DNA of 64,000 bases. Origin: JAWWPY01 sp963822825. GTDB lineage: Bacteria > Actinomycetota > Actinomycetes > Streptosporangiales > Streptosporangiaceae. Shown here one piece after another: positions 50,427 to 58,732 of this stretch (its first letter is position 1; each line of letters starts with the position of its first letter). The DNA is taken from positions 124,001 through 188,000 of the forward strand of contig CAWGIW010000003.1 in NCBI GenBank assembly GCA_963822825.1, read 5' to 3'. Under the pieces are notes generated by a model that saw nothing but the letters and a program-made list of their open reading frames with translations, had not been told where the DNA came from and ran no database searches. The position numbers and the translations under genes were made by a program.

Positions 50427-50800
50427 ATGACGGAACATCGCCGGAAGTTCAGCCCGCAGTTCACGGCTGAGGCGGTGCAGATGGTGATCTGGACCGGCAA
50501 GCTGATCGCTGAGGTTGCCCGCGATCTGGGGATACATGACGGGACCCGGGCAACGGGGTCAATGCCTGGCATGCGAGCATCCCGAGCCCGACCAAGCCCT
50601 GAGTCCTGTGGAGCGAGCACGCGTGAAGGAACTCGAGGAGGAGAACCGCCGGCTGCGGATAGAGAACGAGTTCCTGAAAAAGCAGCGGTCTTCTTCGCGC
50701 GGACGCACCCGTAGCCGAGCGCTGCGCGGTGATCGAGGCGGAGAAGGCCAATTACAAGATCTCGTGGATGTGCGTACTGCTGCGCGTGCCGTGCAGGCGG
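50427..50800 (+). pseudogene. IS3-family OrfA/OrfB remnant with several frameshifts
   Basis: OrfA starts well (MTEHRRKFSPQFTAEAVQMV, IAEVARDLGIHDGT) but then shifts frame twice: NGVNAW in one frame, EHPEPDQALSPVERARVKEL and EENRRLRIENEFLKK in another, and AAVFFARTHP in the first again. The OrfB beginning (VAERCAVIEAEKANYKISWM, LLRVP) follows and is cut at about 50792 by unrelated sequence. No catalytic core remains. This element is of a different IS3 subgroup from the one at 6.7 kb. Confidence 0.7.
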
Positions 50801-50940
50801 CCGGCTGTTTGCCATACAAGCGGCCGGGCCGCGGGCGTTTCTGCCCGTTAGGCGGGTCGTCCCGCTTCGCCAGGATTCGCGGCCCGGGATGTGTGATAAA
50901 CAATGACCGGCGGTAGTCACCCCAATGGGCGGAGGGCACC

Positions 50941-51279
50941 ATGGCTGACGTATCTTCGGGGGCTGGCGGGTCGCTGCAGGTCCGCCGGAGCACGCTCCGG
51001 CAGGCCGCCGAGCAGGCGGGCCAGATCTCCCAGGCAGTAGCCGTGTTAGCTGCCGATGTGCCGGCGGCGTGTTCGCCGGCGGCGGCGGCGCATCCGGGCT
51101 GGCGGTTCGGCGGGGCGTTGCTGGCGTTGGTGCCGGCCTGGGAAGTTCGTCTGCGCGGGCAGTCGTCGGCCGTGTCGGCGGCGGGCGGGAAGCTGGCCAG
51201 GTCGGCTGATACGTATGCCGGGGTGGAGAACGACCTGGTGGCGCGCGCCCAGGCGATCTACGCCAGGCCGGTCGGCTGA
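50941..51279 (+). CDS. EspC/DUF2580-type type VII secretion-associated protein
   Basis: 112 residues, all-helical and Ala-rich, with LQVRRSTLRQAAEQAGQISQ at the N-terminus, CSPAAAAHPGWRFGGALLAL in the middle, and KLARSADTYAGVENDLVARA near the end. This is the EspC (DUF2580) arrangement, related to WXG100 proteins exported by ESX systems. It ends 24 bases before the DUF1023 hydrolase gene and is probably translated with it; together they resemble effector-plus-chaperone or co-secreted pairs. No ESX core genes are in the window. Confidence 0.7.
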   Translation: MADVSSGAGGSLQVRRSTLRQAAEQAGQISQAVAVLAADVPAACSPAAAAHPGWRFGGALLALVPAWEVRLRGQSSAVSAAGGKLARSADTYAGVENDLVARAQAIYARPVG

Positions 51280-51303
51280 CGGCGGGGGAGGCGGCGCGGG
51301 TTC

Positions 51304-53144
51304 ATGGTGGACGTGGCGGCGTTACGGTCGGCACAGCCTGACCTGCTGGAGAGGGCCGCCGGTGAGTGGCAGATGCTAGGCGGCCGGGCAGGCAGCCAGG
51401 TGACGGCGCTGCGCGGTGAGGTGATGCGGCCGCTGTTCGGGGCCGGTGAGTGGACGGGGATGGCGGCGGACGCGGCCAGCGCGAGCCTCGGCAGCTTGTC
51501 GGGGCAGCTGTCGGTCACCGGGGAGTATGCGGCGGCTATGGCCTCGTTGCTGCGGGATGCGGCGAGCGGGATCGGGGATGCGCAGTCTGTGCTGCGGGCG
51601 GCTGAGAACCTGGCGGCCCGCAGCAAGCTGACCATCGGGGCGGACGGGAGCGTGTCGGCTGGCCGGCCCCGCCGCTGCTTGGGGGGCCGGAACCAGCGTC
51701 GCTGCTCGCCGCGGCACCATCTGGTGCGGCCGGGGAGATAGCTGATCTGGTCGCCCGCGCGCTCACCGTGGCGGACGAGGTGGACGCGCAGATCACCGCC
51801 AGGCTCGTAGAGCTGGGGAAATTCGCCGGGGCCAGCCCGGCGGCGGCCTCGCAATTGCGGGGCGCTGACCGGCTCGCTGGGTCGTTCGACCGTGCGATGC
51901 TGCCGGAGGGGGCCAGCCCGGCCGAGGCCAGCCAGTGGTGGGCGGCGCTGAGCGCTGGGCAGCGGCAGCGGGTCACCGGCGAATTCCCGTCCCAGATCGG
52001 CTGGCTGGACGGCCTTCCGGCGCAGGCCAGGAACCAGGCCAACGAGATCGTCATGACCGGCGAGAAAAAGCAGCTGCAAGACCAGCTCGCCTCGCTGCAG
52101 GCGCACCCGCCGCCGCAGTACGAGGAAGCAGGGGTAGACGCGCGGTTCGGGCCGCAGGTCAGCCCAGCATGGACGCAATGGCAGGCCAAGGTGTCGGGCA
52201 TCGAGACGGAGCTGGCCGGGATCGCTTCGGTGGAGAACGGCATCGATCTTGCCAGCCAGAAGGCTGGCCAAGACAACGTCTTCCTGCTCGGCTTCAGCAC
52301 CAGCGGCAACGGCCGTGCCATCGTCGCGGTAGGCAACCCCGACACGGCCGCCAACACCGTCACCTACGTGCCAGGCGTCGGCTCAAAACTCACCGGGGCG
52401 AGCGGCGACATCAACCGCGCCACAACACTGTGGCAAGCGGCGGAGAAGCTGGACCCGGGGCAGAGCGCCTCGTCGATTTACTGGCTCGGTTACAACGCCC
52501 CGCAGCTCGGCGTGGGCCAGGGCCTGCACAACCTGGACGTGGCCTCGTCCGGTGACGCGGTCACCGGGGGGCAGTCGCTGGCCCGTTTCGAGTCCGGGCT
52601 GCAGGCCGCACATCTACCCGGCATGCCAGCTCACGCGGTAGTCCTCGGTCACAGCTACGGGACGCTGGTGGCAGGCGAAGCCGCGGCCCACGACGGCATG
52701 CACCCCGGCGACATGATCTTCGTTGGCAGCCCCGGGGTCGGTGTCAGCCACGCCGCTCAGCTTGGCATCACCCCGGCTCACGTGTGGGCTGGGGCGAACT
52801 CTCATGACCCGGTGCCCGACCTGCCACCGCTCCCGCTGAACCCGCTGAACCCGATGAGCCCGCTGAATCCGCTGAACGTGCTCGACCCCCTGAATCTGCC
52901 GGTGAACGCGCTGAACCCGCTGAACCCGGCGAACGTGCTCAGCGGCAACGCGAGCCACTTCGGCACCAACCCGGCCAGCCCCGCGTTCGGCGGGCAGGTC
53001 TTCAACGCCGACATCGACCCCAGCCGGTCCTTTTCCGGCCTCAACTTCAGCGCCCACTCCTCCTACTGGGATCCGAACTCATGGTCGCTGATCAACATGG
53101 CGCATATCGTGGACGGCCAGTACAGCAAGGTGCTGCTCCAGTGA
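51304..53144 (+). pseudogene. DUF1023 alpha/beta hydrolase with WXG-like N-domain, frameshifted
   Basis: The N-terminal 120 residues (MVDVAALRSAQPDLLERAAG, GEWTGMAADAASASLGSLSG) form a helical domain of WXG100 length. After GSVSA near 51660 the frame moves by one base and continues as GPAPPLLGGPEPASLLAAAP into the main ORF. That holds a helical stretch and then the DUF1023 hydrolase: VTYVPGVGSKLTG, nucleophile Ser in VVLGHSYGTLVAGEAA, DMIFVGSPGVGVSHAAQLG, and His in NFSAHSSYWDP. A run of PLNP repeats lies between. Joined length is about 613 residues. Presumably exported or cell-associated; substrate unknown. Confidence 0.8.
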
Positions 53145-53224
53145 CCGGCCCCCGCGTCGCCGCGTCCGGTCACCCATCCTGGCCCCCTCCCCGGGCCCGG
53201 CGTCTTGTGAACCGGGGCGCACGG

Positions 53225-53764
53225 ATGAGGAACCGGATGGGCAGCGCATCGTTTCGGCCCGCCCGGCTCTGCGGCGCCGTGGCCGCGGCGGTCCTGGCTG
53301 GGCTGGTCATGTCCGGGTGCTCGGGAGGCAACCCTGTGTCCAAGCCGACGATGACCCAGCAGCATGCCACCGCGCGGGCGGAGCAGATCCTGCGTGAGAC
53401 AGCGGCTGCCATCACACCGCGGCCGGTGCTCGAGATCTATCAGCCCGGATCAGGGCCTGGGCCGTGCCTGGTCAACCCGAACGACACCAGCGACACGCGC
53501 GTGCAGGTGGGACTCACCTACTGGCTGCGCGGCATCTCTACAGCAGACAACGCGAGCGTCGGTCAGCAGATCCTGCGCTACTGGAAGCACAAGGGCTACG
53601 GGATCTCCGGCACACATGGCATAGGAACGGATTCCCCCGAGATCGCCGGCGTAGTAACGCCAGACGACTTCTTGCTCTCCCTGGACATAAGCGCCAACGG
53701 CGCTCTCTCGATCGGGGCGTCCTCGCCGTGTGTCTGGCCGAAAGGCACGCCGCCGCCGAGCTGA
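53225..53764 (+). CDS. Secreted lipoprotein of unknown function
   Basis: 179 residues. Signal: ARLCGAVAAAVLAGLVMSGC SGG with lipobox VMSGC. The mature part has ATARAEQILRETAAAITPRP, GPCLVNPNDTSDTRVQVGLT, YWLRGISTADNASVGQQILR and a C-terminal disulfide candidate SSPCVW. It follows the DUF1023 hydrolase gene by 80 bases and the pattern (small lipoprotein after an ESX-type pair) recurs in actinomycetes. It may act with the hydrolase at the cell surface; function unknown. Confidence 0.65.
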   Translation: MRNRMGSASFRPARLCGAVAAAVLAGLVMSGCSGGNPVSKPTMTQQHATARAEQILRETAAAITPRPVLEIYQPGSGPGPCLVNPNDTSDTRVQVGLTYWLRGISTADNASVGQQILRYWKHKGYGISGTHGIGTDSPEIAGVVTPDDFLLSLDISANGALSIGASSPCVWPKGTPPPS

Positions 53765-53964
53765 TCAGCTTCTCAGTAGTGGCTGAGGCGCCAGATCCCT
53801 TCACAAGTGCGGGACCGTCCACACCGGACGGTTATCACACCGATCGAGAAGTGCAGCTCACGGGGGATCGCCTTCGTGTCATTCTTTCCGCTGGGCTGCC
53901 AGAAACGCGCTGCCCCGATCCGGTCAGTCTCTCCTTCCTCTCGCGGCACGGCTATGGTTCCCAG

Positions 53965-54867
53965 GTGACTCGGATCGGTTTCATAGGTGTGGGACATATG
54001 GGCATGCCCATGTGCGTGAACCTCATCCAGGCCGGATACGAGGTCATTGCCGGGGATCTGCGCGGTGAGCTCGAAAGCGTGGTGGCCGGGTGCGGAGCGC
54101 AGTGGGGCGGTACGGCGGCGGAGGTGGCCGCCGAAGCGGATGTCCTCATCACGATGCTGCCTGGCCCCGGTGAAGTCCATGAGGTGATGGCCGGCCGGGG
54201 AGGCGCGCTGGCCGCCCTGCCGGCCACGGCGACGTGGATCGACATGTCCACCAGCTCGCCTGCCGTCGGGCGGGTACTGGCCGCGGCTGCGGGCGCTCGC
54301 GGCATCGGCGTGCTGGAGGCGCCGGTCGGCGGGGGCGTGGCGGCCGCCCGGGCCGGCACGCTGCAGCTGTTCGTGGGCGGTGATCTCGCTCTTGCCGAAC
54401 GTCACCGCGCGTTGCTGGAGGTGCTGGCCGATCCGCAGCGCATCACGCACGTCGGCGGCCACGGTGCCGGGTATATAACCAAGCTGCTGGTCAACCTGCT
54501 GTGGTTCGGCCAGGCCGTCGCGACCGCCGAGGCCCTGCTGCTGGCCCGGCGCGCCGGGATCGACCTCGAGGTAGTGCGCCAGGCGCTGTCGGCCAGCGCC
54601 GCGTCCAGCGCTTTCATCCGCCACGACCTCGGTGCGCTGCTAGACGGCGACTACCTGGCCACCTTCGGGCTGGACCGCTGCTGCGAGGAACTCACGACGG
54701 TAACCACCCTGGCCCGCGACTATGACGTGCCCTTCGAGCTATCAGCGCTCGTGGAACGAACCCACCGGCGTGCACTGAGCCGCTACGGGCCGGTCAACGG
54801 GGAACTCCTCGCCATTGCCTTGCTGGAAGAAGAAGCCGGCATCCGGCTACGCCACGGGCCAGCCTGA
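53965..54867 (+). CDS. NAD(P)-dependent 3-hydroxyisobutyrate-dehydrogenase-like enzyme
   Basis: 300 residues from a GTG. Rossmann motif IGFIGVGHMGMPMCVNLIQA, NAD-binding ITMLPGPGEVHEVM, substrate-binding signature WIDMSTSSPAVGRVL then EAPVGGGVAAARAGTLQLFV GG, catalytic Lys in GAGYITKLLVNLLWFGQAVA, and ALSASAASSAF. Beta-hydroxyacid dehydrogenase family (6PGDH-like); substrates range from 3-hydroxyisobutyrate to tartronate semialdehyde, not determinable here. The frame upstream of the GTG is a shadow of the lipoprotein gene. Confidence 0.85.
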   Translation: MTRIGFIGVGHMGMPMCVNLIQAGYEVIAGDLRGELESVVAGCGAQWGGTAAEVAAEADVLITMLPGPGEVHEVMAGRGGALAALPATATWIDMSTSSPAVGRVLAAAAGARGIGVLEAPVGGGVAAARAGTLQLFVGGDLALAERHRALLEVLADPQRITHVGGHGAGYITKLLVNLLWFGQAVATAEALLLARRAGIDLEVVRQALSASAASSAFIRHDLGALLDGDYLATFGLDRCCEELTTVTTLARDYDVPFELSALVERTHRRALSRYGPVNGELLAIALLEEEAGIRLRHGPA

Positions 54868-54991
54868 TACCCCAAACGAGACGCTCCAGCTTCAGTCATC
54901 TGCTGTCTGCGTCGGCCGCAACCCGGACGGCTCGCCCGTTCCGGGTATCAGCCCTCCGATGGCTGCCCCTTCGCCGCGGCCGCCCCGCCGG

Positions 54992-55639
54992 TTAGGTGAT
55001 GACGTCGTCGACGGTGACGTTGACGGTGATGTCCTGGAGCCCGACCTTGGCTCGTAGTTCGGTGATGGCTCGCTGCTGGACTTCGCGGGCGACCGCGTCG
55101 AGCCGGTTGCCGTATTGGACGGCGATTGCGAGGTCGACCACGGCGGTGCGCCCGAGGACGCCGACTGCAGCATGGGGGTGGCGGTGTCTCAGGGTTGCGT
55201 TTTCGGCTACGTCTGCAGCTTTGCTGTAGGTGCTGCGGCCGAAGGCGACTCGGACGCCGGGGACGTTGCGGGCGGCTTCGCGCGCGATCCTGGCTACTAC
55301 GCGGGCGGCGATGCGGATGGCTCCGCTGTCGCTGAGCTGAAGGGTGTACCAGACGTCGGCGATGAGTTTGCGGATCTGGCTCGCTACTGCGGTCTTCAGG
55401 GTCGCGGGAACGGCAACGTGTTCGGCGGCGAGGGTGTGCACGGGTTGCCAGATCCGGCTGAATTCCTGTAGTGCGGCTTGGCAGAAAACGCAGCTGCGTT
55501 GGTGCTCAGTAAGCTGGCCTGCGTTCCCGTCGGCGGCTTGTTCGAGCAGTTCATCGACGTCCGCGCCGCAGGCGAGGTGGCTGATCGGGCCGCTGAGAAG
55601 CTGGCGGACCTCGTGGATCGGCTGGTCAGGATCCGTCAT
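54992..55639 (-). CDS. Asp23/Gls24 protein with anti-sigma zinc-finger N-domain
   Basis: 215 residues. The first 65 residues contain an anti-sigma ZAS-type zinc finger: His in ISHLACGADVDELLEQAADG and HQRSCVFC (HxxxCxxC). From about residue 85 an Asp23/Gls24 envelope-stress domain follows: LQLSDSGAIRIAARVVARIA, ARNVPGVRVAFG, RTAVVDLAIAVQYGNRLDAV, and QDITVNVTVDDV. It begins 8 bases after the ECF sigma-factor stop, in a coupled unit. The fused domain order suggests that this protein holds the sigma factor and responds to the state of the Asp23 complex at the membrane. That role is inferred. Confidence 0.82.
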   Translation of the reverse strand: MTDPDQPIHEVRQLLSGPISHLACGADVDELLEQAADGNAGQLTEHQRSCVFCQAALQEFSRIWQPVHTLAAEHVAVPATLKTAVASQIRKLIADVWYTLQLSDSGAIRIAARVVARIAREAARNVPGVRVAFGRSTYSKAADVAENATLRHRHPHAAVGVLGRTAVVDLAIAVQYGNRLDAVAREVQQRAITELRAKVGLQDITVNVTVDDVIT

Positions 55640-55646
55640 TCCCCGG

Positions 55647-56189
55647 TCACCTCCACTCCTCGAGCGTCTGACTCAGTGTGCGCCTTCCCCGGAACAGGTG
55701 GCTACGGACAGCCGGGATGCTGCTCCCGGTGATGCGGGCAATCTCGGCGTTGGACAGTCCTTCGAAATGGTGCAAGACGATCGCTATGCGCTGCGGCGGT
55801 GGCAGGGCGGTGACGGCATCGGTGACAGCGTCGACGGTCAGGTCGCGTTCCATGTGCTGGCCGGGCTCGTCGCCCGCGTCCTTGACGTCGCCGAGCAGGT
55901 CGAGGGATTCGGTGGCTCGCGTCCGGGTGATCCGGTTCAGCGCCCGGCGGGTGACGATCTGGTACAGCCAGGTGGAGAAGCTGGAATCCGCCTTGAACCG
56001 GGGGAGTTGCTGCCAGGCCGTGACGAGCGCTTCCTGGGCGACATCCTCAGCGTCGTGATGGTTGCCGAGCAGCCGCAACGCGACACGGTAAGCCAGCTGG
56101 CCGTACCGGTCGACGAGTTCGGCGTAGGCGTCGACGTAGCCTTCCTGGGCACGCCGGACGAGGTAGCCGTCCTCGACGTCTGCTCCCAC
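55647..56189 (-). CDS. ECF-type RNA polymerase sigma factor
   Basis: 180 residues from a GTG at 56189. Sigma region 2: EGYVDAYAELVDRYGQLAYR, LLGNHHDAEDVAQEALVTAW, FSTWLYQIVTRRALNRI; region 4: ALPPPQRIAIVLHHFEGLSN AEIARITGSSIPAVRSHLFR GRRTL. The 65 extra codons upstream lack homology. It is coupled to the ZAS-Asp23 gene and divergent from the Asp23/AmaP genes, whose 260-base upstream region is the likely target. Confidence 0.88.
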   Translation of the reverse strand: MGADVEDGYLVRRAQEGYVDAYAELVDRYGQLAYRVALRLLGNHHDAEDVAQEALVTAWQQLPRFKADSSFSTWLYQIVTRRALNRITRTRATESLDLLGDVKDAGDEPGQHMERDLTVDAVTDAVTALPPPQRIAIVLHHFEGLSNAEIARITGSSIPAVRSHLFRGRRTLSQTLEEWR

Positions 56190-56450
56190 CGCCGCTCCCG
56201 GGCCTGAAGGTCTTGCCTGTCCCGGCTCAGCCGGGCGACCTATCCGGTCCGGCTGCGGCCGCCGAGACCGGGGTCCGTGCGGCACTTCCCGGCCGTGCTG
56301 GCGTCTCCTTCCCGGGGATCGGCAAATGATGTGCGACGTTTCCGGCCGGAGTGTGTCTAACAGTGCAGAGCAGGTCGAGACCACCGTGCCGGCGCAATGC
56401 GGCCGATACCTTCGCCGCTCGCTATGCCTCGACAGAGAGAGTGCTTCCTG
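56190..56450. promoter_or_regulatory. Divergent promoter region, sigma factor / Asp23 cluster
   Basis: About 260 bases separate the two divergent units. TGTGTCTAACAG at 56352-56363 is relatively AT-rich, and a candidate extended promoter could lie there, but I find no repeated motif strong enough to assign to the ECF factor. Confidence 0.35.
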
Positions 56451-56924
56451 ATGACCCAGACAAGCTCCGCACCGTCGGCCAAGCCGGCTACCAGGATCAG
56501 CGACACCAGCCCGGTCAGCACCGACAGCCTGTCAACTGACGATGGCAAGATCAGCGTGGCGCAGGGTGTCGTGCAGAAGATCGCCGGGATTGCCTGCCGG
56601 GAGATCAGCGGCGTGCACGCCATGGGTGCCTCGACCAGCCGCGCGTTCGGCGCGGTCCGTGAGCGGATCCCCGGCAGCTCGGGCCCGAACGTCGCGCAGG
56701 GCGTGGGCGTGGAGGTTGGGGAGACCCAGGCCGCGATCGACCTGGACATCGTCGTGGAGTACGGCGTCAGCATCGCTGATCTGGGCAGGAGCATCCAGCG
56801 CAACGTCAAGCAGGCCGTTGAGCGGATGACGGGCCTGGATGTCGTGGAAGTCAACATCAACGTCGATGACCTCTACATGCCGGGCAGCGATAACCAGGAT
56901 GACGCGCCGTCGCGCGTGTCATGA
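56451..56924 (+). CDS. Asp23/Gls24 family envelope stress protein
   Basis: 157 residues. After a Ser/Thr-rich tail of 30 residues the Asp23 domain runs GKISVAQGVVQKIAGIACRE, ISGVHAMGAS, VEVGETQAAIDLDIVVEYGV, LGRSIQRNVKQAVERMTGLD, VVEVNINVDDLYMP. This is the most canonical Asp23 copy in the cluster. In Firmicutes Asp23 is anchored by AmaP at the membrane and counters envelope stress; actinobacterial clusters have several copies. The stop overlaps the next ATG (ATGA). Confidence 0.88.
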   Translation: MTQTSSAPSAKPATRISDTSPVSTDSLSTDDGKISVAQGVVQKIAGIACREISGVHAMGASTSRAFGAVRERIPGSSGPNVAQGVGVEVGETQAAIDLDIVVEYGVSIADLGRSIQRNVKQAVERMTGLDVVEVNINVDDLYMPGSDNQDDAPSRVS

Positions 56925-57523
56925 CCGAGCCCGTCCCTCCCGCGGGAAGCCCTCTGGTGTCGGCTGTGGTCGATGGAGTCGACCTTGACGCCGTCGCCGC
57001 AGCGGCCCGCAGCTGCCCGGCAGTCGATGATCTTTGCCCGGGTCCCTGGGGCGGCGTGGTGACCTACCTGCCGGGGCGGCAGGTAGCCGGGGTGCGCGTG
57101 GCCTCCGATCATGTGGTGATCTCCGTTCGCGGGCGGTGGGGGGTTCCGTTCAGCGAACTGGCACGCCAGGTCCGGGCGGCTGTCACGCGGCTGGTCGCGC
57201 CGCGACGGGTAGACCTTGTGATAGCCGACCTGACCGGACCCGCTGGGGACGTTCCGGCTGGCGTGCAGCGTGATGAGGTGAGTTCGTGGACGACGAGCAG
57301 TCCCGCCGGCGTGCCCGGCGCGAGTTCATCCGCGCCCATCACCCCGACCACGGTGGTGACCCCGTCGCCTTCGCCACTGGGCCTAGCGGCTCTCGACCGG
57401 CTCCCAGCTGCCAGGCCGCCCGCGCGAGTGGTGGCGGTGGCCGACACGCCGTTGCTGGTGAGTGTGCTGACGGCGCTAATGCGCCGGTTCGGCTGGCGCC
57501 GGCCGGCGCCGCGGGTGAGGTAA
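56921..57523 (+). CDS. Diverged Asp23/Gls24-like protein
   Basis: 200 residues as read. Residues 1 to about 110 look like a shortened Asp23-type domain: SAVVDGVDLDAVAAAARSCP, WGGVVTYLPGRQVAGVRVAS, VVISVRGRWGVPFSELARQV RAAVTRL, VDLVIADLTGP. The second half is suspect: it is Ser/Pro/Thr-rich and then reads LAALDRLPAARPPARVVAVA, which belongs to the J-domain-like gene that overlaps in another frame. A frameshift near 57385 may have joined the two frames artificially. The start overlaps the previous stop by 4 bases. Confidence 0.6.
   Translation: MTEPVPPAGSPLVSAVVDGVDLDAVAAAARSCPAVDDLCPGPWGGVVTYLPGRQVAGVRVASDHVVISVRGRWGVPFSELARQVRAAVTRLVAPRRVDLVIADLTGPAGDVPAGVQRDEVSSWTTSSPAGVPGASSSAPITPTTVVTPSPSPLGLAALDRLPAARPPARVVAVADTPLLVSVLTALMRRFGWRRPAPRVR
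57286..57523 (+). pseudogene. Short J-domain-like protein, frameshifted
   Basis: A GTG at 57286 begins DDEQSRRRARREFIRAHHPD HGGDPVAFATG, whose REFIRAHHPDHGGD is the HPD loop of a J domain. After residue 33 the reading continues in another frame: LAALDRLPAARPPARVVAV, then a hydrophobic LLVSVLTALMRRFGW and a stop at 57523. The combined protein has a truncated J domain and one membrane segment, as seen in other actinobacterial Asp23 clusters. The shift is one base near 57385. It would recruit DnaK-type chaperones if functional. Confidence 0.55.
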
Positions 57524-57554
57524 GTCCTTCGTTGATTTGTGAATGTGAGATGAC

Positions 57555-57737
57555 ATGACACGTACCACTCTCGGCGTTGTGATCGGGCTCGCGCTCGGCC
57601 TGGCCTTGGCGTTCGGCAGCTTCGGGCAGATGCTCATCGTGGCCCTGTTCGCCGTGATCGGCTTCGTCGTCGCGAAGGTACTGGACGGCGACCTGGACCT
57701 GAGCCCCTACCTGTCGCGCCGGCGCAACGAACGATGA
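57555..57737 (+). CDS. DUF2273 small membrane protein
   Basis: 60 residues. TLGVVIGLALGLALAFGSFG QMLIVALFAVIGFVVAKVL forms two closely spaced spans, then DGDLDLSPYLSRRRNER. DUF2273 is a regular component of Asp23/AmaP clusters in Firmicutes and Actinobacteria. It overlaps the next gene by 4 bases (ATGA). Confidence 0.85.
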   Translation: MTRTTLGVVIGLALGLALAFGSFGQMLIVALFAVIGFVVAKVLDGDLDLSPYLSRRRNER

Positions 57738-58165
57738 CAACCGACACGACCCTGCGCTCGCTCGCTCCGGGCTCCAAGGTCGGCCGGGCCGAGCTGGGCA
57801 TGATCAGCATCAACGACCGGGTCGTGCAGAAGATGGCCGCCTGTGCCGCGATCGAGATCCCGGATGCGGGCGGGGCCGCGCCCCGGGTCCTCGGCCACTC
57901 AGTGGGCGGAGCCACCGCTTTCGGGGGACGCGGGACGAGCCTGACCTCACTGCCGAAAGTATCGGCCGACGTCGACGGGTCGGTCGCGGTTCTGGGCCTG
58001 TCGATCAGCGTGCGCTGGCCCGCATCAGTGCCTGAGGTCAGCAGCGCGGTCCGCGAGCACGTCCGCAGCCGGGTCCATGAGCTGGCCGGGCTGATCGTGA
58101 CCGAGGTATCCATCTCGGTCACCGATCTGGTCACCAGGCTCCCCACGCCTCCCCGGGTTCACTGA
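57734..58165 (+). CDS. Asp23/Gls24 family protein
   Basis: 143 residues. LGMISINDRVVQKMAACAAI, EIPDAGGAAPRV, SADVDGSVAVLGLSISVRWP, VSSAVREHVRSRVHELAGLI, VTEVSISVTDLV: a full Asp23 domain, though less like the canonical copy at 56451. Overlaps DUF2273 upstream and is followed by the DUF6286 gene 22 bases later. Multiple Asp23 copies probably form a mixed membrane-associated oligomer. Confidence 0.82.
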   Translation: MTTDTTLRSLAPGSKVGRAELGMISINDRVVQKMAACAAIEIPDAGGAAPRVLGHSVGGATAFGGRGTSLTSLPKVSADVDGSVAVLGLSISVRWPASVPEVSSAVREHVRSRVHELAGLIVTEVSISVTDLVTRLPTPPRVH

Positions 58166-58186
58166 CAGCAGGAAGGATAGGGACAT

Positions 58187-58732
58187 ATGAGACTTGCGAA
58201 TCGTGTCCTGGCGGCCCTGCTGAGCCTGGCGCTGATCGTCGCAGGCGTTCTGCTGATCATCGAAGTCATCGCCGACCGGGTGAACCACCGCACGGCGGTT
58301 GTGAACTGGCGGCCGGCTTATGACTGGGCCAAGCGCACCACCTGGAACGCGGGCAGCGTGCGTGTGACCTGCGCGGTACTGATTCTGCTCGGGCTGGTGC
58401 TGCTGATCGCGGAGCTGAAGCCAGCCCGGGTGTCTCGGCTGGCCGCAGACCCCGCTCAAGCAGGCGCAGCCGGCATAGACACTGCCTACACACGCCGCGG
58501 TGTGGCGGCCGCCGTCCGGTCAGCCGTCACCGGTGTCGACGGTGTCCGGGGCGCCTCGGTGAAGGTGAAACGACGCAAGGTCACGGTCGCAGCGACGGCC
58601 GCGGCACAGGGCACGGCCGCTGCCCGAAGCCTGCGCGATCCGATCTCGGAGGCTGCCCTTAAGCGCCTGACGGCGTTGAAGCTTCGCCGGGCGCCTTCGG
58701 TGTCAGTGCGCGTAACACCCAGGAGTCACTGA
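58187..58732 (+). CDS. DUF6286 membrane protein
   Basis: 181 residues. Two spans (VLAALLSLALIVAGVLLIIE and VRVTCAVLILLGLVLLIAEL) enclose NWRPAYDWAKRTTWNAGS; the cytoplasmic C-terminal part, RRGVAAAVRSAVTGVDGV, KRRKVTVAATAA, has a fold reminiscent of Asp23/AmaP C-domains. It is typical of actinobacterial Asp23 clusters. The TGA overlaps the ATG of the following amaP-like gene by one base. Confidence 0.82.
   Translation: MRLANRVLAALLSLALIVAGVLLIIEVIADRVNHRTAVVNWRPAYDWAKRTTWNAGSVRVTCAVLILLGLVLLIAELKPARVSRLAADPAQAGAAGIDTAYTRRGVAAAVRSAVTGVDGVRGASVKVKRRKVTVAATAAAQGTAAARSLRDPISEAALKRLTALKLRRAPSVSVRVTPRSH

Noticed and set aside
52840..52945. Tandem PLNP-coding repeats, considered as a mobile or CRISPR-like repeat
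   Set aside because: Irregular codon-level repeats inside a coding frame, encoding a Pro/Asn/Leu spacer; no spacers or conserved repeat unit.
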